Made by a program: the position numbers and the translations under genes. From the NCBI GenBank assembly GCA_903885375.1, contig CAISIK010000129.1, positions 1-64,000 of the forward strand: a stretch of DNA of 64,000 nucleotides, written 5' to 3'. The notes under the pieces were generated by a model. The model was not told where the DNA came from. It saw only the letters and a program-made list of their open reading frames with translations, and ran no database searches. Below, one piece after another: positions 30,000 through 38,797 of the stretch. The stretch's first letter is position 1, and every line of letters starts with the position of its first letter. The DNA is from an uncultured Pseudomonadota bacterium (lineage in GTDB: Bacteria; Myxococcota_A; UBA796; SXON01).

Positions 30000-30893
30000 T
30001 CACCGGATGAGGTAGGCCGCGTCCAGAAGGCTCACCGTGACGTTGCACCAGGCGTGGAAGAGCGCGCCGGGGAGCGTCGATCCGGAGCGCTCGCGGAGCC
30101 ACCCGAACAGCAATCCGGGAAAGAACGTGGCGAAATGCCACCAGCGCAGGGTGACGAGCGAGTGCCCGAACGCGAAGAACCCGCAGGCGATCAGCAGCCC
30201 CGGGCCCACGGACGTGCCCAGCACCCGCCAGCGGCGCGGGAACACCTGGTTGAGCCGCGTCTGGAAGTAGCCCCGATAGAAGAACTCCTCGGGAATCGCC
30301 ACGAAGAACACGTGGTAGGGACCGAGCAGCGCCGCATCTTCCGGGAGCCGGGCCACGGGCAGCCGGGTCTGGGTCAGGACCTCCCACAGCGACCGCCCCG
30401 CGCCGATGGTGATCTCGCCGCCGATCACCCCCTGCGCCGCCCGAAAGAACCCCTCGACCGACCGGATCGGTCCGGCGGCTTCGAGGAACGCGGCCACGGC
30501 ATTCTGGTAGAGGTGGTAGCCCACCAGCCAGGGCACGAGGATGAGGAGCGCGAGCCGAGCGGCGCGCCACAGCGCGCTCCCCCACGCCGAAACATCGGAG
30601 AAGGCAGGAATGAACAGGCGGTAGGCATAGCTGTCCACTACGCGCCAGTCGCAGAGCCACACGGGCGAATAGATGAACAGGAACGGCACCAGCGCGAGCA
30701 CGGCATCGCCCAGGGTGATGCCGGCAAAGCCGACCGCCGGAATGAGCGGTTGGAGGCCGACCACGAGCCGAATGGCGCCGAGCGTGAGCAGCCACAGGAG
30801 CGTGAGCTCGCCAAGCACCCGAAGCCGCTCGCTGGCGGCGAGGGGCTCGGGATCCGCGCCGACGCCCGCGGACTCCGCCAACGGCGTGGTCAC
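30000..30893 (-). CDS. CPBP family intramembrane metalloprotease
   Basis: This integral membrane protein of 297 residues has about seven hydrophobic helices and all three CPBP (CAAX-protease/bacteriocin-processing) motifs. These are EEFFYRGYF (Glu202, Glu203, Arg207), FAFGHS (His244), and LFHAWCN (His280, Asn284). The family includes Rce1-like prenyl-protein proteases and bacteriocin-immunity proteins. The bacterial substrate is usually unknown, and no bacteriocin genes lie nearby. The GTG start overlaps the stop of larE (GTGA), giving a 4-base coupling. An N-terminal extension of ~25 residues precedes the first helix. Confidence 0.85.
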   Translation of the reverse strand: MTTPLAESAGVGADPEPLAASERLRVLGELTLLWLLTLGAIRLVVGLQPLIPAVGFAGITLGDAVLALVPFLFIYSPVWLCDWRVVDSYAYRLFIPAFSDVSAWGSALWRAARLALLILVPWLVGYHLYQNAVAAFLEAAGPIRSVEGFFRAAQGVIGGEITIGAGRSLWEVLTQTRLPVARLPEDAALLGPYHVFFVAIPEEFFYRGYFQTRLNQVFPRRWRVLGTSVGPGLLIACGFFAFGHSLVTLRWWHFATFFPGLLFGWLRERSGSTLPGALFHAWCNVTVSLLDAAYLIR

Positions 30894-31744
30894 GGAGCCG
30901 GCACCGTGGCCACGCTGCCGCGGCGATAGCCGGCAAGGTCCACCGTCACCCGGCTGAACCCGAGCGCGGCGCCGAGCTCCAGCACGCCGCCCCGCACCTC
31001 GTCGGAGACGAGCAGGCCGAGCTGCTCCACCGGCACCTCGAGACGAGCCCAGTCGCCCCCCTCCACCTCGTGGACGCGCACCCGGAACCCGTGCAGGCCC
31101 GCCGCGCGAAGCTGCGCCTCCAACCGTCCGATGCGCCGCAAACGTTCGAGGGTCACCCGGGTGCCGACCGCAACGCGGCTCCCGAGGCAGGGCATCGCCG
31201 GCTTGTCCCACACGGGCAGCCCCGCGGCCCGGGCGAGCGCGCGCACGGTGACCTTGTCGATCCCCGCTTCGACCAGCGGGTGGCGCACCCGCTTCTCGGC
31301 GGCAGCCTGCAGGCCAGGACGGTGTTCGGCGAGGTCGTCGAGCACGGTGCCGTCGGCAACCCAGGCGAACCCGCCCCGCACCGCCGCAGCATCGGCGAGG
31401 AGGTAGAGCTCGGTCTTGCAGTGAAAGCAGCGATCGCCGGTGTTGGCCTGGTACGCCGGCCGCTCCAGCTCGTGGGAATCCTCCATCAGGTGGCGGATTC
31501 CGATGTGCTCCGCGACCGCTCGGGCACCGTCCCGCTCCTCTTCGGTCATCGAGGCACTCGTAGCCGTGAGGGCCGCCGCCCTGTCGCCCAGCACCCGGGA
31601 CGCAAAGGCCGCCAGCAACGAGGAGTCCACGCCGCCGGAGAGCGTGACGAGCACGGAGCCCATCTCCCGCAGGACCGCCTCGATCCGGGCTGCCGCTTCC
31701 CCGAGCTCAGACGGGGCGGGGTCTTGACGAGGCTCCACGGTCAC
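30890..31744 (-). CDS. larE: ATP-dependent sacrificial sulfur transferase LarE
   Basis: LarE supplies sulfur to the nickel-pincer nucleotide (NPN) cofactor of lactate racemase by sacrificing a cysteine. The 284-residue PP-loop protein has SGGVDSS at 36-42, the CFHCK region at 106-110, and the PCLGSR motif with Cys186. That corresponds to the PCLASR cysteine that is sacrificed in LarE. The usual partners larA, larB and larC are not in this window, so either the pathway is scattered or the protein serves another sulfur-insertion role. It overlaps the CPBP gene by four bases. Confidence 0.88.
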   Translation of the reverse strand: MTVEPRQDPAPSELGEAAARIEAVLREMGSVLVTLSGGVDSSLLAAFASRVLGDRAAALTATSASMTEEERDGARAVAEHIGIRHLMEDSHELERPAYQANTGDRCFHCKTELYLLADAAAVRGGFAWVADGTVLDDLAEHRPGLQAAAEKRVRHPLVEAGIDKVTVRALARAAGLPVWDKPAMPCLGSRVAVGTRVTLERLRRIGRLEAQLRAAGLHGFRVRVHEVEGGDWARLEVPVEQLGLLVSDEVRGGVLELGAALGFSRVTVDLAGYRRGSVATVPAP

Positions 31745-31773
31745 GGGCGATGCCTAACACGCGACCCGCAGCC

Positions 31774-33129
31774 TCAGCCGAAGAGGGTCCGCCGCGAGTC
31801 GATGCCGATGGAGACGGGATCCACCGCGCCCACGATGCGGCGGTCGGAGGCAGGATCGGCAAGGTCGACGATCTCGCCGTGCTGGAGGAGGGTGCCGCGG
31901 GCGTCCCGAACGAGCCGGACCACCGGCTTTCCGGCGAGCGCCGGCTCGCTCGACGAGTGAACGACCACCCCGACCTCGCCCGACTCGAAGACGAGCGCCG
32001 ACCCCAGCGGATAGCGCCCGATCACCGAGGCGAAGAGGCGAAGGAGCTCCGCGTCGAACCGCACGGCCTCCTCGTCGCCCATCTCGCGAAGGGCTTCATC
32101 GGCGAGGAGCCCGCGGCGCCCCGGGCCGACGGTCGTCAACCGGTCGAAGGTGGTGGCGATGGCGCAAATCCGCCCGAAGAGGTGGGGCGTGGACTCGAGA
32201 GGCACGTACGGCGGTCCCGTTCGTTCCGCGCCGGCGCGGAATTCGAAGACGGCCAGCATCCGGCGCGCACGCGAAAGCGACAAGCGACTGCTGTTGAGCA
32301 TGCCGCTGGTCACCGCCATGATCTCGTCCGCACCAGCCTCATCGGAGAGGGAGGCGCAGCAGATCGCGGCGATGCCGAGCTCGACGAGCAGCGGGCGGGG
32401 GAAGCCAACCCGAACCCCCAGCGCCATCGCGAAGATCATGCTGTGGACGGGGTGGCGGATATCGTAGTCGACGTCCTCCTTCAGCGAGGCGAGCGCGAGG
32501 TGCATCCGCAGGTCGCTGTCGGCGAGGTCGGCCAAACCCTGGGTGGCGCGGAAGACGCCCGCGGGAATGCGCAGCAGTGTGCCCTCGGCCCGTGCGGCTT
32601 CGACGGCGAGCAGCGCCCGGATGTAGGCTTGCAGGGTCTCTGCGGCCGCTACGCGTACGGCGGCGCCCGGCCCGCCGCTCATGCCGGAGACGAGGACCCG
32701 GGCGGCCAGGAGCTCGAAGCAAGGGGGCCCCTGCGCCGACAGCAGGGCCTGCGTTCCCTCCCGGGTGACCCCGCGCGGCAGGTTCAACAGGGTCTGGAGG
32801 AGCGACCGCACGTCGGCGGGCTGGGGCGCGCGCGTCAATCGGAATCCGCCCGCGCCCCCCTCCCGCAGGAGGCTGCTGAACGGCATCAGCTGCGTTCTCA
32901 CCTCCCGACGGAGCCGCTGGGGGTTGCCGTTGACGACCAGCACCCCCGCCGCGTCGACCTCGACGCGCGCCTCGGGTCCCGCTTCGAACAGCCTGCCGAA
33001 ATCGCGAGCCACCCACGCGACCAGCCGCCCGACGGCCTGGTTGCCGACGTCGTGAACGCGGACCGCACGGGTCAACGCGCCCAGATGGCGAGCGAGCAGG
33101 CGGGCATCGAACTCGACCTCGACGCTCAT
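31774..33129 (-). CDS. Degenerate HD-GYP-like regulatory protein
   Basis: The 451-residue predicted cytoplasmic protein has a beta-rich N-terminal domain (~1-110) and helical parts after it. An HD-domain-like helical core near residues 220-300 (DYDIRHPVHSMIFAMALGVRVGF, then GIAAICCASLSDEAG) follows. In active HD-GYP enzymes the second block reads ALLHDIGK. Here it is ICCASLSDE, so the metal-binding His-Asp is lost. The C-terminus resembles the small strand pair found after HD-GYP domains (VVVHSSSEPALAGKPVVRLV). It is probably a non-catalytic c-di-GMP-family sensor or scaffold. It overlaps the HEAT gene (ATGA) and is likely co-regulated with the divergent MshEN regulator. Confidence 0.6.
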   Translation of the reverse strand: MSVEVEFDARLLARHLGALTRAVRVHDVGNQAVGRLVAWVARDFGRLFEAGPEARVEVDAAGVLVVNGNPQRLRREVRTQLMPFSSLLREGGAGGFRLTRAPQPADVRSLLQTLLNLPRGVTREGTQALLSAQGPPCFELLAARVLVSGMSGGPGAAVRVAAAETLQAYIRALLAVEAARAEGTLLRIPAGVFRATQGLADLADSDLRMHLALASLKEDVDYDIRHPVHSMIFAMALGVRVGFPRPLLVELGIAAICCASLSDEAGADEIMAVTSGMLNSSRLSLSRARRMLAVFEFRAGAERTGPPYVPLESTPHLFGRICAIATTFDRLTTVGPGRRGLLADEALREMGDEEAVRFDAELLRLFASVIGRYPLGSALVFESGEVGVVVHSSSEPALAGKPVVRLVRDARGTLLQHGEIVDLADPASDRRIVGAVDPVSIGIDSRRTLFG

Positions 33130-34907
33130 CGCGCCACCTCGGCCAACGACGTCGCCTCGGCAGCCAGCGCGGGCACGACACGAGCCACCCGGAGCAACGC
33201 GGCCCGACCGGCCTCGGTGCCAATGGCGCGCAGTCCGTGAAGGGCCAGGCGCGGCAGCTCCGGATGGGGGGCGCTACGCGTGCCGTCCGCCAGCTCGACC
33301 AGCATGGCCTGCGCGTTCGCTCCCTGCAGCTTCCCGAGCGCGATGCACAGGGCGCGCACCTCCATCGCGCGCAGCTTCGCCAGGTCCGGGGACGCGATGC
33401 GCGCGGAGACCCAGGCGGCCACGTCGGCGTCGCGGTAGGCCACCGAATAGCGCAGCGCTTCGAGCCGGACGTTCTCCGCGGGGTCGCGCAGCGCGTCGCG
33501 CACCGCCTCGCGGATGCGAGGAGTCTGGTGCTGCCGCAGCGCCACGAGGGCCCCCTCCCGGACATCATCGGCGGGGTTGCTCACGTGCGCGAGGACCGGC
33601 TCGATGAGCCGGGGGTCTGCCTGCCGGGCGGCGACGGCCAGCCCGATGAGGATGGAGCCTCGCTCGGCGGAGGCGAGGAAACGCCGGGGCACGTCGATCG
33701 CGACCAGAGGCTCGGGAGCGGCCCGGAGGAGGACGGTGTCCGCGAGCACGGTCAGCGCCCACGACGGGAGCGTGGGCGCAATCGCCACCGCCTCGTCCTC
33801 GCCCGGCACCAGCTGGAACAAGGAGAACGCCAGCCCGCGTCCGGCAGTCGGGTCGATCTGGTGGAACAGGCGGGAGAGACGACCGAGCGTGGGCTCGAGC
33901 GCCAGGGTTCGGGCGGCGTCGCGCACGGCGTCCCGGTGTGCCAGATGCGGGGTGAGGTCGGCGTCGAGCAGCTCCGCAGTGCGCTGCACGAGCGTGCTCG
34001 TCGCCCCTTCCGCGAGCACGGCGTTCACGACATACGCATAGAGCGCCGAGCCGATCACCCCGGCGCGCGCTTCGTCGTCCACGACCTCGAGGCAGGAGAC
34101 CAGAAGGCCTGCGACATCCGTCTGGGCCATGTCCTGGTCGGCTACGCAAAGCCGAACCTCCTCGCGAAGGCCCGCGCTCACGGCCTCTGCGAGCCTGACG
34201 TCGGCGGCCTCGCCTGCGTCGTCGTCGAACCGGACATGGTCGCGGACCTTCAACAGGACGGCCAGCTCATCCTGCCGAATGCGCGAGACCTCCGCGTCGT
34301 CGCCGGACGCGGCCTGGGCATTGAGTTCGGCCACCAACCCGGCCAGATGACGGACGATGGGGCTCTCGCCGATCTCCTCGGGCGCCCGGTCGGCCAAGGA
34401 CTCCACCACCTCGAGGAAGATGTGGGCAAAGTCCAACGCCCACGCAGCGCTACCGAGGTCGGCCGCGGAGTCGGGCAGCGTGGCCCAGGGGGTGAGCAGG
34501 AGGTCGGCGAGCGAGCCGAGCTCGTCGTCCGACGCGCCGGACTCGATGGTGATGGCCCGCAGTCCCTCCGAGAACACCTGCTCGGCCACATCCCCTCGGC
34601 GCTCGCTGGCTTCGAGCACGAGGCTGTCCCCCAGGAAGAAACCCTCGGGTGTGACCTCCATGATCAGCATCGAAGCATCCTGAAGCGCATCGCGCATCCC
34701 GGCGAGGTACGCGCGCTGGAAGCGGGCGCGCACGGAGCGCCCCTCCGCCGTTTCGCTGCCAACGTACATCTTCGCGGCGCGATGGCCCTTGATCAGGGCG
34801 CCGAACGCTTCCCGAACGCGCTGTGCCGCAGCGGCCTGTGCGCGGGTGCCCGCCTCTTCACCGTCGTGCGGAACCACGTTCGCCATCCCGGGCAAGCTAT
34901 TGCCCAT
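33126..34907 (-). CDS. HEAT-repeat protein
   Basis: The product of about 593 residues, without signal peptide, has a helical N-terminal region (~1-250) including an acidic stretch. A C-terminal array of HEAT-like repeats follows (~420-590: VLAHVSNPADDVREGALVALRQHQ, AVRDALRDPAENVRLEALRYSV, and so on). HEAT arrays bind proteins. Alternative ATG starts lie at 34934 (overlapping the divergent gene start) and 34886. None has a strong ribosome-binding site, so the N-terminus is uncertain. It is co-transcribed with the HD-like gene downstream. A role in signalling is inferred from neighbours. Confidence 0.65.
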   Translation of the reverse strand: MGNSLPGMANVVPHDGEEAGTRAQAAAAQRVREAFGALIKGHRAAKMYVGSETAEGRSVRARFQRAYLAGMRDALQDASMLIMEVTPEGFFLGDSLVLEASERRGDVAEQVFSEGLRAITIESGASDDELGSLADLLLTPWATLPDSAADLGSAAWALDFAHIFLEVVESLADRAPEEIGESPIVRHLAGLVAELNAQAASGDDAEVSRIRQDELAVLLKVRDHVRFDDDAGEAADVRLAEAVSAGLREEVRLCVADQDMAQTDVAGLLVSCLEVVDDEARAGVIGSALYAYVVNAVLAEGATSTLVQRTAELLDADLTPHLAHRDAVRDAARTLALEPTLGRLSRLFHQIDPTAGRGLAFSLFQLVPGEDEAVAIAPTLPSWALTVLADTVLLRAAPEPLVAIDVPRRFLASAERGSILIGLAVAARQADPRLIEPVLAHVSNPADDVREGALVALRQHQTPRIREAVRDALRDPAENVRLEALRYSVAYRDADVAAWVSARIASPDLAKLRAMEVRALCIALGKLQGANAQAMLVELADGTRSAPHPELPRLALHGLRAIGTEAGRAALLRVARVVPALAAEATSLAEVAR

Positions 34908-34925
34908 CGGAATACAAGGCACGGG

Positions 34926-36950
34926 ATGAGCCACACGCCGCTCGGCGAAATCTGCGTCTCCCTCGGACTGCTCACCCCCGCCGAGGTGGCACGCGTGCTG
35001 GAGCGCATGTCCGAGCCGGAAGGACGTGGCATGCGTTTTGGCGAGGCGGCCATTACGCTATCCCTGCTCGACGATGCCGGCGTGAGCCGGGCCCTCGCGC
35101 AGCAATTCCGCTTGAACCTCGTCCCCGACGACCGGGTGGACAAGCTGCAGATTTCCGACGAGGTGCTCGCGCTGATGCCTGCCCAGCTCATGCGGGAGCG
35201 GTGCATCGTGCCCACCTTCCTCGAGCCGGAGAAGCGCGTCCTCTCGTTGCTCACGCACGATCCCACGGACATCGCCGCGCTCCGGCAAGTGCAAGCGGCC
35301 ACCAACGCCGCCCGCCTCCGCCTCTTCGTCGCCTCGCGGTCGGCGCTCATGCGCCTGCTGGAGCGTCTGGTTCCCCACGCCGAGCCGGATCCTTTCACGC
35401 GCGCCGCCCCGCGTCCCGAGGCGCGGGAGGTCGATCCCGACGAAGCCATCACGCTGCTCGTCGAGCCCGACGCGGGTACGGCCGCGGCGCTCCGCCGTCT
35501 GGAGTCCCTCGAAGGCGGCGAAGCCGAGGTGGTGAGCGATCCCGAAGCCGTGGCCGCGCTCCTCGGCCCCGATCGGGTAGTGCGCCTCTTCTACCGGCGC
35601 GCCACCGCCAAGCTGATCGATGCCCACGTGGGCGCATGGCGGCGGGCCTGCCCAGGGCTGCGCCTCTGCCCGGTGGATGGATTCGGCCTCAGCGGCCGGA
35701 GCGCGGTGGCCGAAGACCGCTCCCGGCAGTTCTTCCTGCAGCTCACCGAATTCCTCCTGCTCGCTGGCGAGTCCCGCCAGATGGATGCCCGGGGTCGGGT
35801 GCGGCGCACCGCCCGCCTCACCTCGGCGCTCTCCGAGGAGATGCAGCTCCGACCGGAAGACCGCGATGCCCTGCAGCTCGCCGCGCTGTTCTGCGACCTC
35901 GACGAGCTGAGCCTCGTCAGTGGCATGCTCGACACCCGCGACGAAGGCCGGCGGTTCGCGCTCGCGATGACCGTGCTCCGCCAGTTCGATCCGCCCTGGG
36001 ACATCGATGGGCTGCTGACCGCCGTGGAGCGGCGCCTCACCGGTCAGGAAGGCCCCGGCCGCGACCTGCGGGTGGAAATCCTGTACACCGCGCGGGCCGC
36101 CGTGCGCGCCGCGGTGGTGGATGGGGGCGACCCCGTCGAAGCCCTCGGCCCCGAGGCCGCGCGGCACGATGCGCGGGTGCTGCGTTGCCTCGCGCACGTG
36201 CTGAGGCGCCAAGGGCTCCGGCATCAGGTGGCCGCAGGCGGCGGCTCCAGCGCCACCATCATCCTCGCCGAGCGCGAAGCCGCCGTCCTCACCGCCCTCG
36301 AGGCCCGCCTGAGCGCGGCGGGGTTCGATGTGATCGTGGCCGCCGACGGCGAGCAGGCCCTCCAGCTCGCCCGGAACCTCGTGCCGGCTGCGGTCGTGGC
36401 CAACCAGCGCCTGCCCCGGAAGGACGGTATTTCGCTGATGCTGGAAATGCGCCGGATCGAGACGCTCCGGCACGTCCCGGTGCTGCTGCTCACCGACAAG
36501 GGCGGCGGCGCCAAGGATGTCGCCCGCGGACTCGAGCTCGGCGCCGAGGATGTGCTCGAAAAGCCCATCCACCCCGATGTCGTCGTGGCCAAGCTCCGGC
36601 GCGCCGTGGCCCGCCGGCCTTCCGACACCACCGGGATCAGCGGCGTGCTCCACGACCTCGGTCTCATCGACCTCCTGCAGACCCTGACGCTCGGCGGCAA
36701 AACCGCGCTCGTGCAGATCACCGACGCGGGCGAGCCCGGCGCGGTGCAGGTCCGTGAGGGCCAGATCGTGGCGGCCCAGCACGGCCGGCGCACCGGCGAG
36801 GAGGCGCTCTACTCGCTGGCGCTGCTCGACCAGGGCCGCTTCGACGTGCGCTTCGATGACAGCGGCGCCAACAACATCCACGGGCAATCCGAATTCCTCC
36901 TGCTCGAAGCGCTGCGGCGGCGCGACGAGCAGCGAGAGGCGGCCGAGTGA
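34926..36950 (+). CDS. MshEN - degenerate HD - pseudo-receiver - PATAN (DUF4388) regulator
   Basis: The 674-residue multidomain regulator begins with a MshEN-type domain (PLGEICVSLGLLTPAEVARVLERM and FGEAAITLSLLDDAGVSRALAQQF), a known c-di-GMP-binding module. A variable region precedes an HD-GYP-like helical domain (~280-430) whose HD has become CDL (ALFCDLDEL). A receiver domain follows (~443-560). Its phosphorylation site, normally D in a LLDxxMP context, is N493 (VVANQRLP), and the acidic pair is E-R, so it should not be phosphorylated normally. The C-terminus is a PATAN-like domain (GVLHDLGLIDLLQTLTLGGKTAL, ~570-665). It is probably an output/adaptor protein integrating c-di-GMP. It is divergent from the HEAT and HD-like genes, with about 20 bp between them. 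Confidence 0.75.
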   Translation: MSHTPLGEICVSLGLLTPAEVARVLERMSEPEGRGMRFGEAAITLSLLDDAGVSRALAQQFRLNLVPDDRVDKLQISDEVLALMPAQLMRERCIVPTFLEPEKRVLSLLTHDPTDIAALRQVQAATNAARLRLFVASRSALMRLLERLVPHAEPDPFTRAAPRPEAREVDPDEAITLLVEPDAGTAAALRRLESLEGGEAEVVSDPEAVAALLGPDRVVRLFYRRATAKLIDAHVGAWRRACPGLRLCPVDGFGLSGRSAVAEDRSRQFFLQLTEFLLLAGESRQMDARGRVRRTARLTSALSEEMQLRPEDRDALQLAALFCDLDELSLVSGMLDTRDEGRRFALAMTVLRQFDPPWDIDGLLTAVERRLTGQEGPGRDLRVEILYTARAAVRAAVVDGGDPVEALGPEAARHDARVLRCLAHVLRRQGLRHQVAAGGGSSATIILAEREAAVLTALEARLSAAGFDVIVAADGEQALQLARNLVPAAVVANQRLPRKDGISLMLEMRRIETLRHVPVLLLTDKGGGAKDVARGLELGAEDVLEKPIHPDVVVAKLRRAVARRPSDTTGISGVLHDLGLIDLLQTLTLGGKTALVQITDAGEPGAVQVREGQIVAAQHGRRTGEEALYSLALLDQGRFDVRFDDSGANNIHGQSEFLLLEALRRRDEQREAAE

Positions 36951-36965
36951 CTTAGGGGGCACAGG

Positions 36966-37838
36966 ATGTCGATGCTCGTTTCGCTCCTCCGTTGGAAACC
37001 CCTGCCGGTCGGCAGCCCGGCCACCGGCCTCTCCCTCACTGCCGATGATGGCACCTGGATCAAGCTCGCCGACTTCAAGGGGAACCTGCATGTCATGCTG
37101 GTCTTCCTCCAGAAGCTCGACGATCCCTCGGCCGAGTGGTTCCGCCGTCTCGACGCGGAACGCACCCGGTTCGAAGCGCTCGATTGTGCGCTCTTCGGGG
37201 TGAACACCGCCCGCACCGATGCGCTCCGCGCCTGGCGCACGCAGGTCGGGGTGGAGACCTTCCTGCTCTACGATCCGCTCGCCATGGCCGCGCGCGGGTA
37301 CCGGGCCTCCGGCCGGGTGGTGCCGCAGTGCCGCGATCAGGTCGTGATCGTGGACAGCGAAGGTGTCGTCCGCTTCAACGAGCGCGGCCTTCCCAGTGTG
37401 GAGCGCCTGCTCGACATCGTGTCCGGCATCGCGGGTCGCGAACCGCCGCCGCCTCCCCAGCCTCCCCCGCCGCCGAACGCTTCCGGCGATGGCCAGCTCC
37501 GCACGCCCGGCGCCCCCGCAGCGCTCGTCAAGGATGTCACCAGCAACGAAGCGCTGGCCATGCTCGCGGAGAAGGATTCGCCGTACATCCTCGTCGATGT
37601 GCGCACCAAGCGCGAATTCGAGTCGGAACGGTCGCCGGTTGCGCGCCACATCCCCGTGGATGAGCTCCCCCACCGCTACAGCGAGCTTGGCCAGACCACC
37701 CACGTGATCTTCGTCTGCCAAGGCGGGGGTCGCAGCGCCTCGGCGGCCGAGTTCGTGACCAGCATCGGCGGCACCCACATCTACAACGTGCTGGGCGGCA
37801 TGTCGGAATGGTCGGGACCGAAGGTGTCCGGAAGCTGA
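36966..37838 (+). CDS. Thioredoxin-fold (AhpC-like) and rhodanese fusion protein
   Basis: The 290-residue cytoplasmic protein has an AhpC/TSA-like thioredoxin fold (~10-155: VGSPATGLSLTADDGTWIKLADFKG) joined by a Pro-rich linker (~157-168) to a C-terminal rhodanese domain (~185-285). The rhodanese active-site loop VCQGGGRSASAAE contains Cys251 and looks catalytically competent. In the peroxiredoxin half the region that should hold the peroxidatic Cys (PxxxTxxC) reads FLQKLDDPSAEW, with no Cys there. That half may therefore be a binding fold rather than a peroxidase. The gene follows the MshEN regulator with a 15-base gap and may belong to the same transcript. Confidence 0.75.
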   Translation: MSMLVSLLRWKPLPVGSPATGLSLTADDGTWIKLADFKGNLHVMLVFLQKLDDPSAEWFRRLDAERTRFEALDCALFGVNTARTDALRAWRTQVGVETFLLYDPLAMAARGYRASGRVVPQCRDQVVIVDSEGVVRFNERGLPSVERLLDIVSGIAGREPPPPPQPPPPPNASGDGQLRTPGAPAALVKDVTSNEALAMLAEKDSPYILVDVRTKREFESERSPVARHIPVDELPHRYSELGQTTHVIFVCQGGGRSASAAEFVTSIGGTHIYNVLGGMSEWSGPKVSGS

Positions 37839-37882
37839 CAGGCGGTTGCGCCGAGGCTGCCTGACTCGTTAGCCTCGTTGCC

Positions 37883-38797
37883 GTGACCGCCTCGGCCCCC
37901 GCCCGCACCCCCATCTGCCCGTTTTGCCGAGGGCACATCTCGGCCGAGCTCGCGCGCGCTGGTGGAAACTGCACGCATTGCATGCTGGAGATTCCGGGCG
38001 AAGAGGCGGCAACCGACCCCGGCCTCGAACAGCGCCAGCGGCAGGCGGCAGAGCAGCAGGCCGCAAAGCAGCGCTCGAAGACCCGCGCCCGTGGCCTCGC
38101 CGCCGCCGCGGTGGTGCTGCTCGCCCTGGCCGGCGCGGGCGGTTGGTACCAGTGGCAGGCCCAGCAGGAAGAGCTCGTCTACGAGCTCGAAGATGTCTAC
38201 ATGGCCCCCCGCGATGGGATGATCGCCCACAAGGAGGTCGCTCCGAGCGCGCCGGCGCCAACCACCGAGATCGGCAAGCGGCCCGGCAAGCGGAGCCCCG
38301 GCTCCGTCGTACCGGCTGGCGGTGGCGAAGGAATCGCTACCGCGGGATCGTCCGGAACTGGTGGCCCCTCGGCGGTGAAGCTGGCCCCCTCGTCGGGGCC
38401 GGGCGGCGTGGCGGCCGTGGGCATCGACAGCGTGGGCCCCGGCGGCTCCCGTCTGGGTGAGGTGGAGATCGCGGTGAGCCGCGTGAACACCACCGTGCTC
38501 CAGACAGATGAAGAGATCAAGGCGATGGCGAAGGAGGTCTCAAGCGCCTACTACCCGCAGGTCGAGTCCTGCGTGCAGCGGCGCCTGAAGGCCGATCCCA
38601 CGTTCCAGGGCGGCTGGAAGGTGAAGTTCACCATCGAAACGGATGGCACGGTGTCCGGCTTCGGCAGCACCGCCCTCGAGAACCCCGACCCCGAGCTCGA
38701 GAGCTGCATGCAGCGCACCATCACCGCGTGGCGCTTCCAGCGGATCGCGCGGCCCTTCAAGGTGGGCAAGACCTACCGGTTCGCCGCCGGCTGGTAG
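37883..38797 (+). CDS. Zinc-ribbon membrane protein with AgmX/PglI-type C-terminal domain
   Basis: The 304-residue product has a C4 zinc ribbon (CPFC at 12-15, CTHC at 30-33) and a Gln/Arg-rich stretch. One membrane helix (~71-87) leads to a Gly/Pro/Ser-rich periplasmic linker. A C-terminal domain of about 95 residues (VSSAYYPQVESCVQRRLKADP, then VKFTIETDGTVSGF and FQRIARPFKVGKTYRF) matches the TonB-like AgmX/PglI C-terminal domain found in myxobacterial gliding and envelope proteins. Two Cys in that domain may form a disulfide. GTG start. Its 3' end overlaps the convergent rimI gene by 25 bases. It probably spans the inner membrane and periplasm. Confidence 0.8.
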   Translation: MTASAPARTPICPFCRGHISAELARAGGNCTHCMLEIPGEEAATDPGLEQRQRQAAEQQAAKQRSKTRARGLAAAAVVLLALAGAGGWYQWQAQQEELVYELEDVYMAPRDGMIAHKEVAPSAPAPTTEIGKRPGKRSPGSVVPAGGGEGIATAGSSGTGGPSAVKLAPSSGPGGVAAVGIDSVGPGGSRLGEVEIAVSRVNTTVLQTDEEIKAMAKEVSSAYYPQVESCVQRRLKADPTFQGGWKVKFTIETDGTVSGFGSTALENPDPELESCMQRTITAWRFQRIARPFKVGKTYRFAAGW

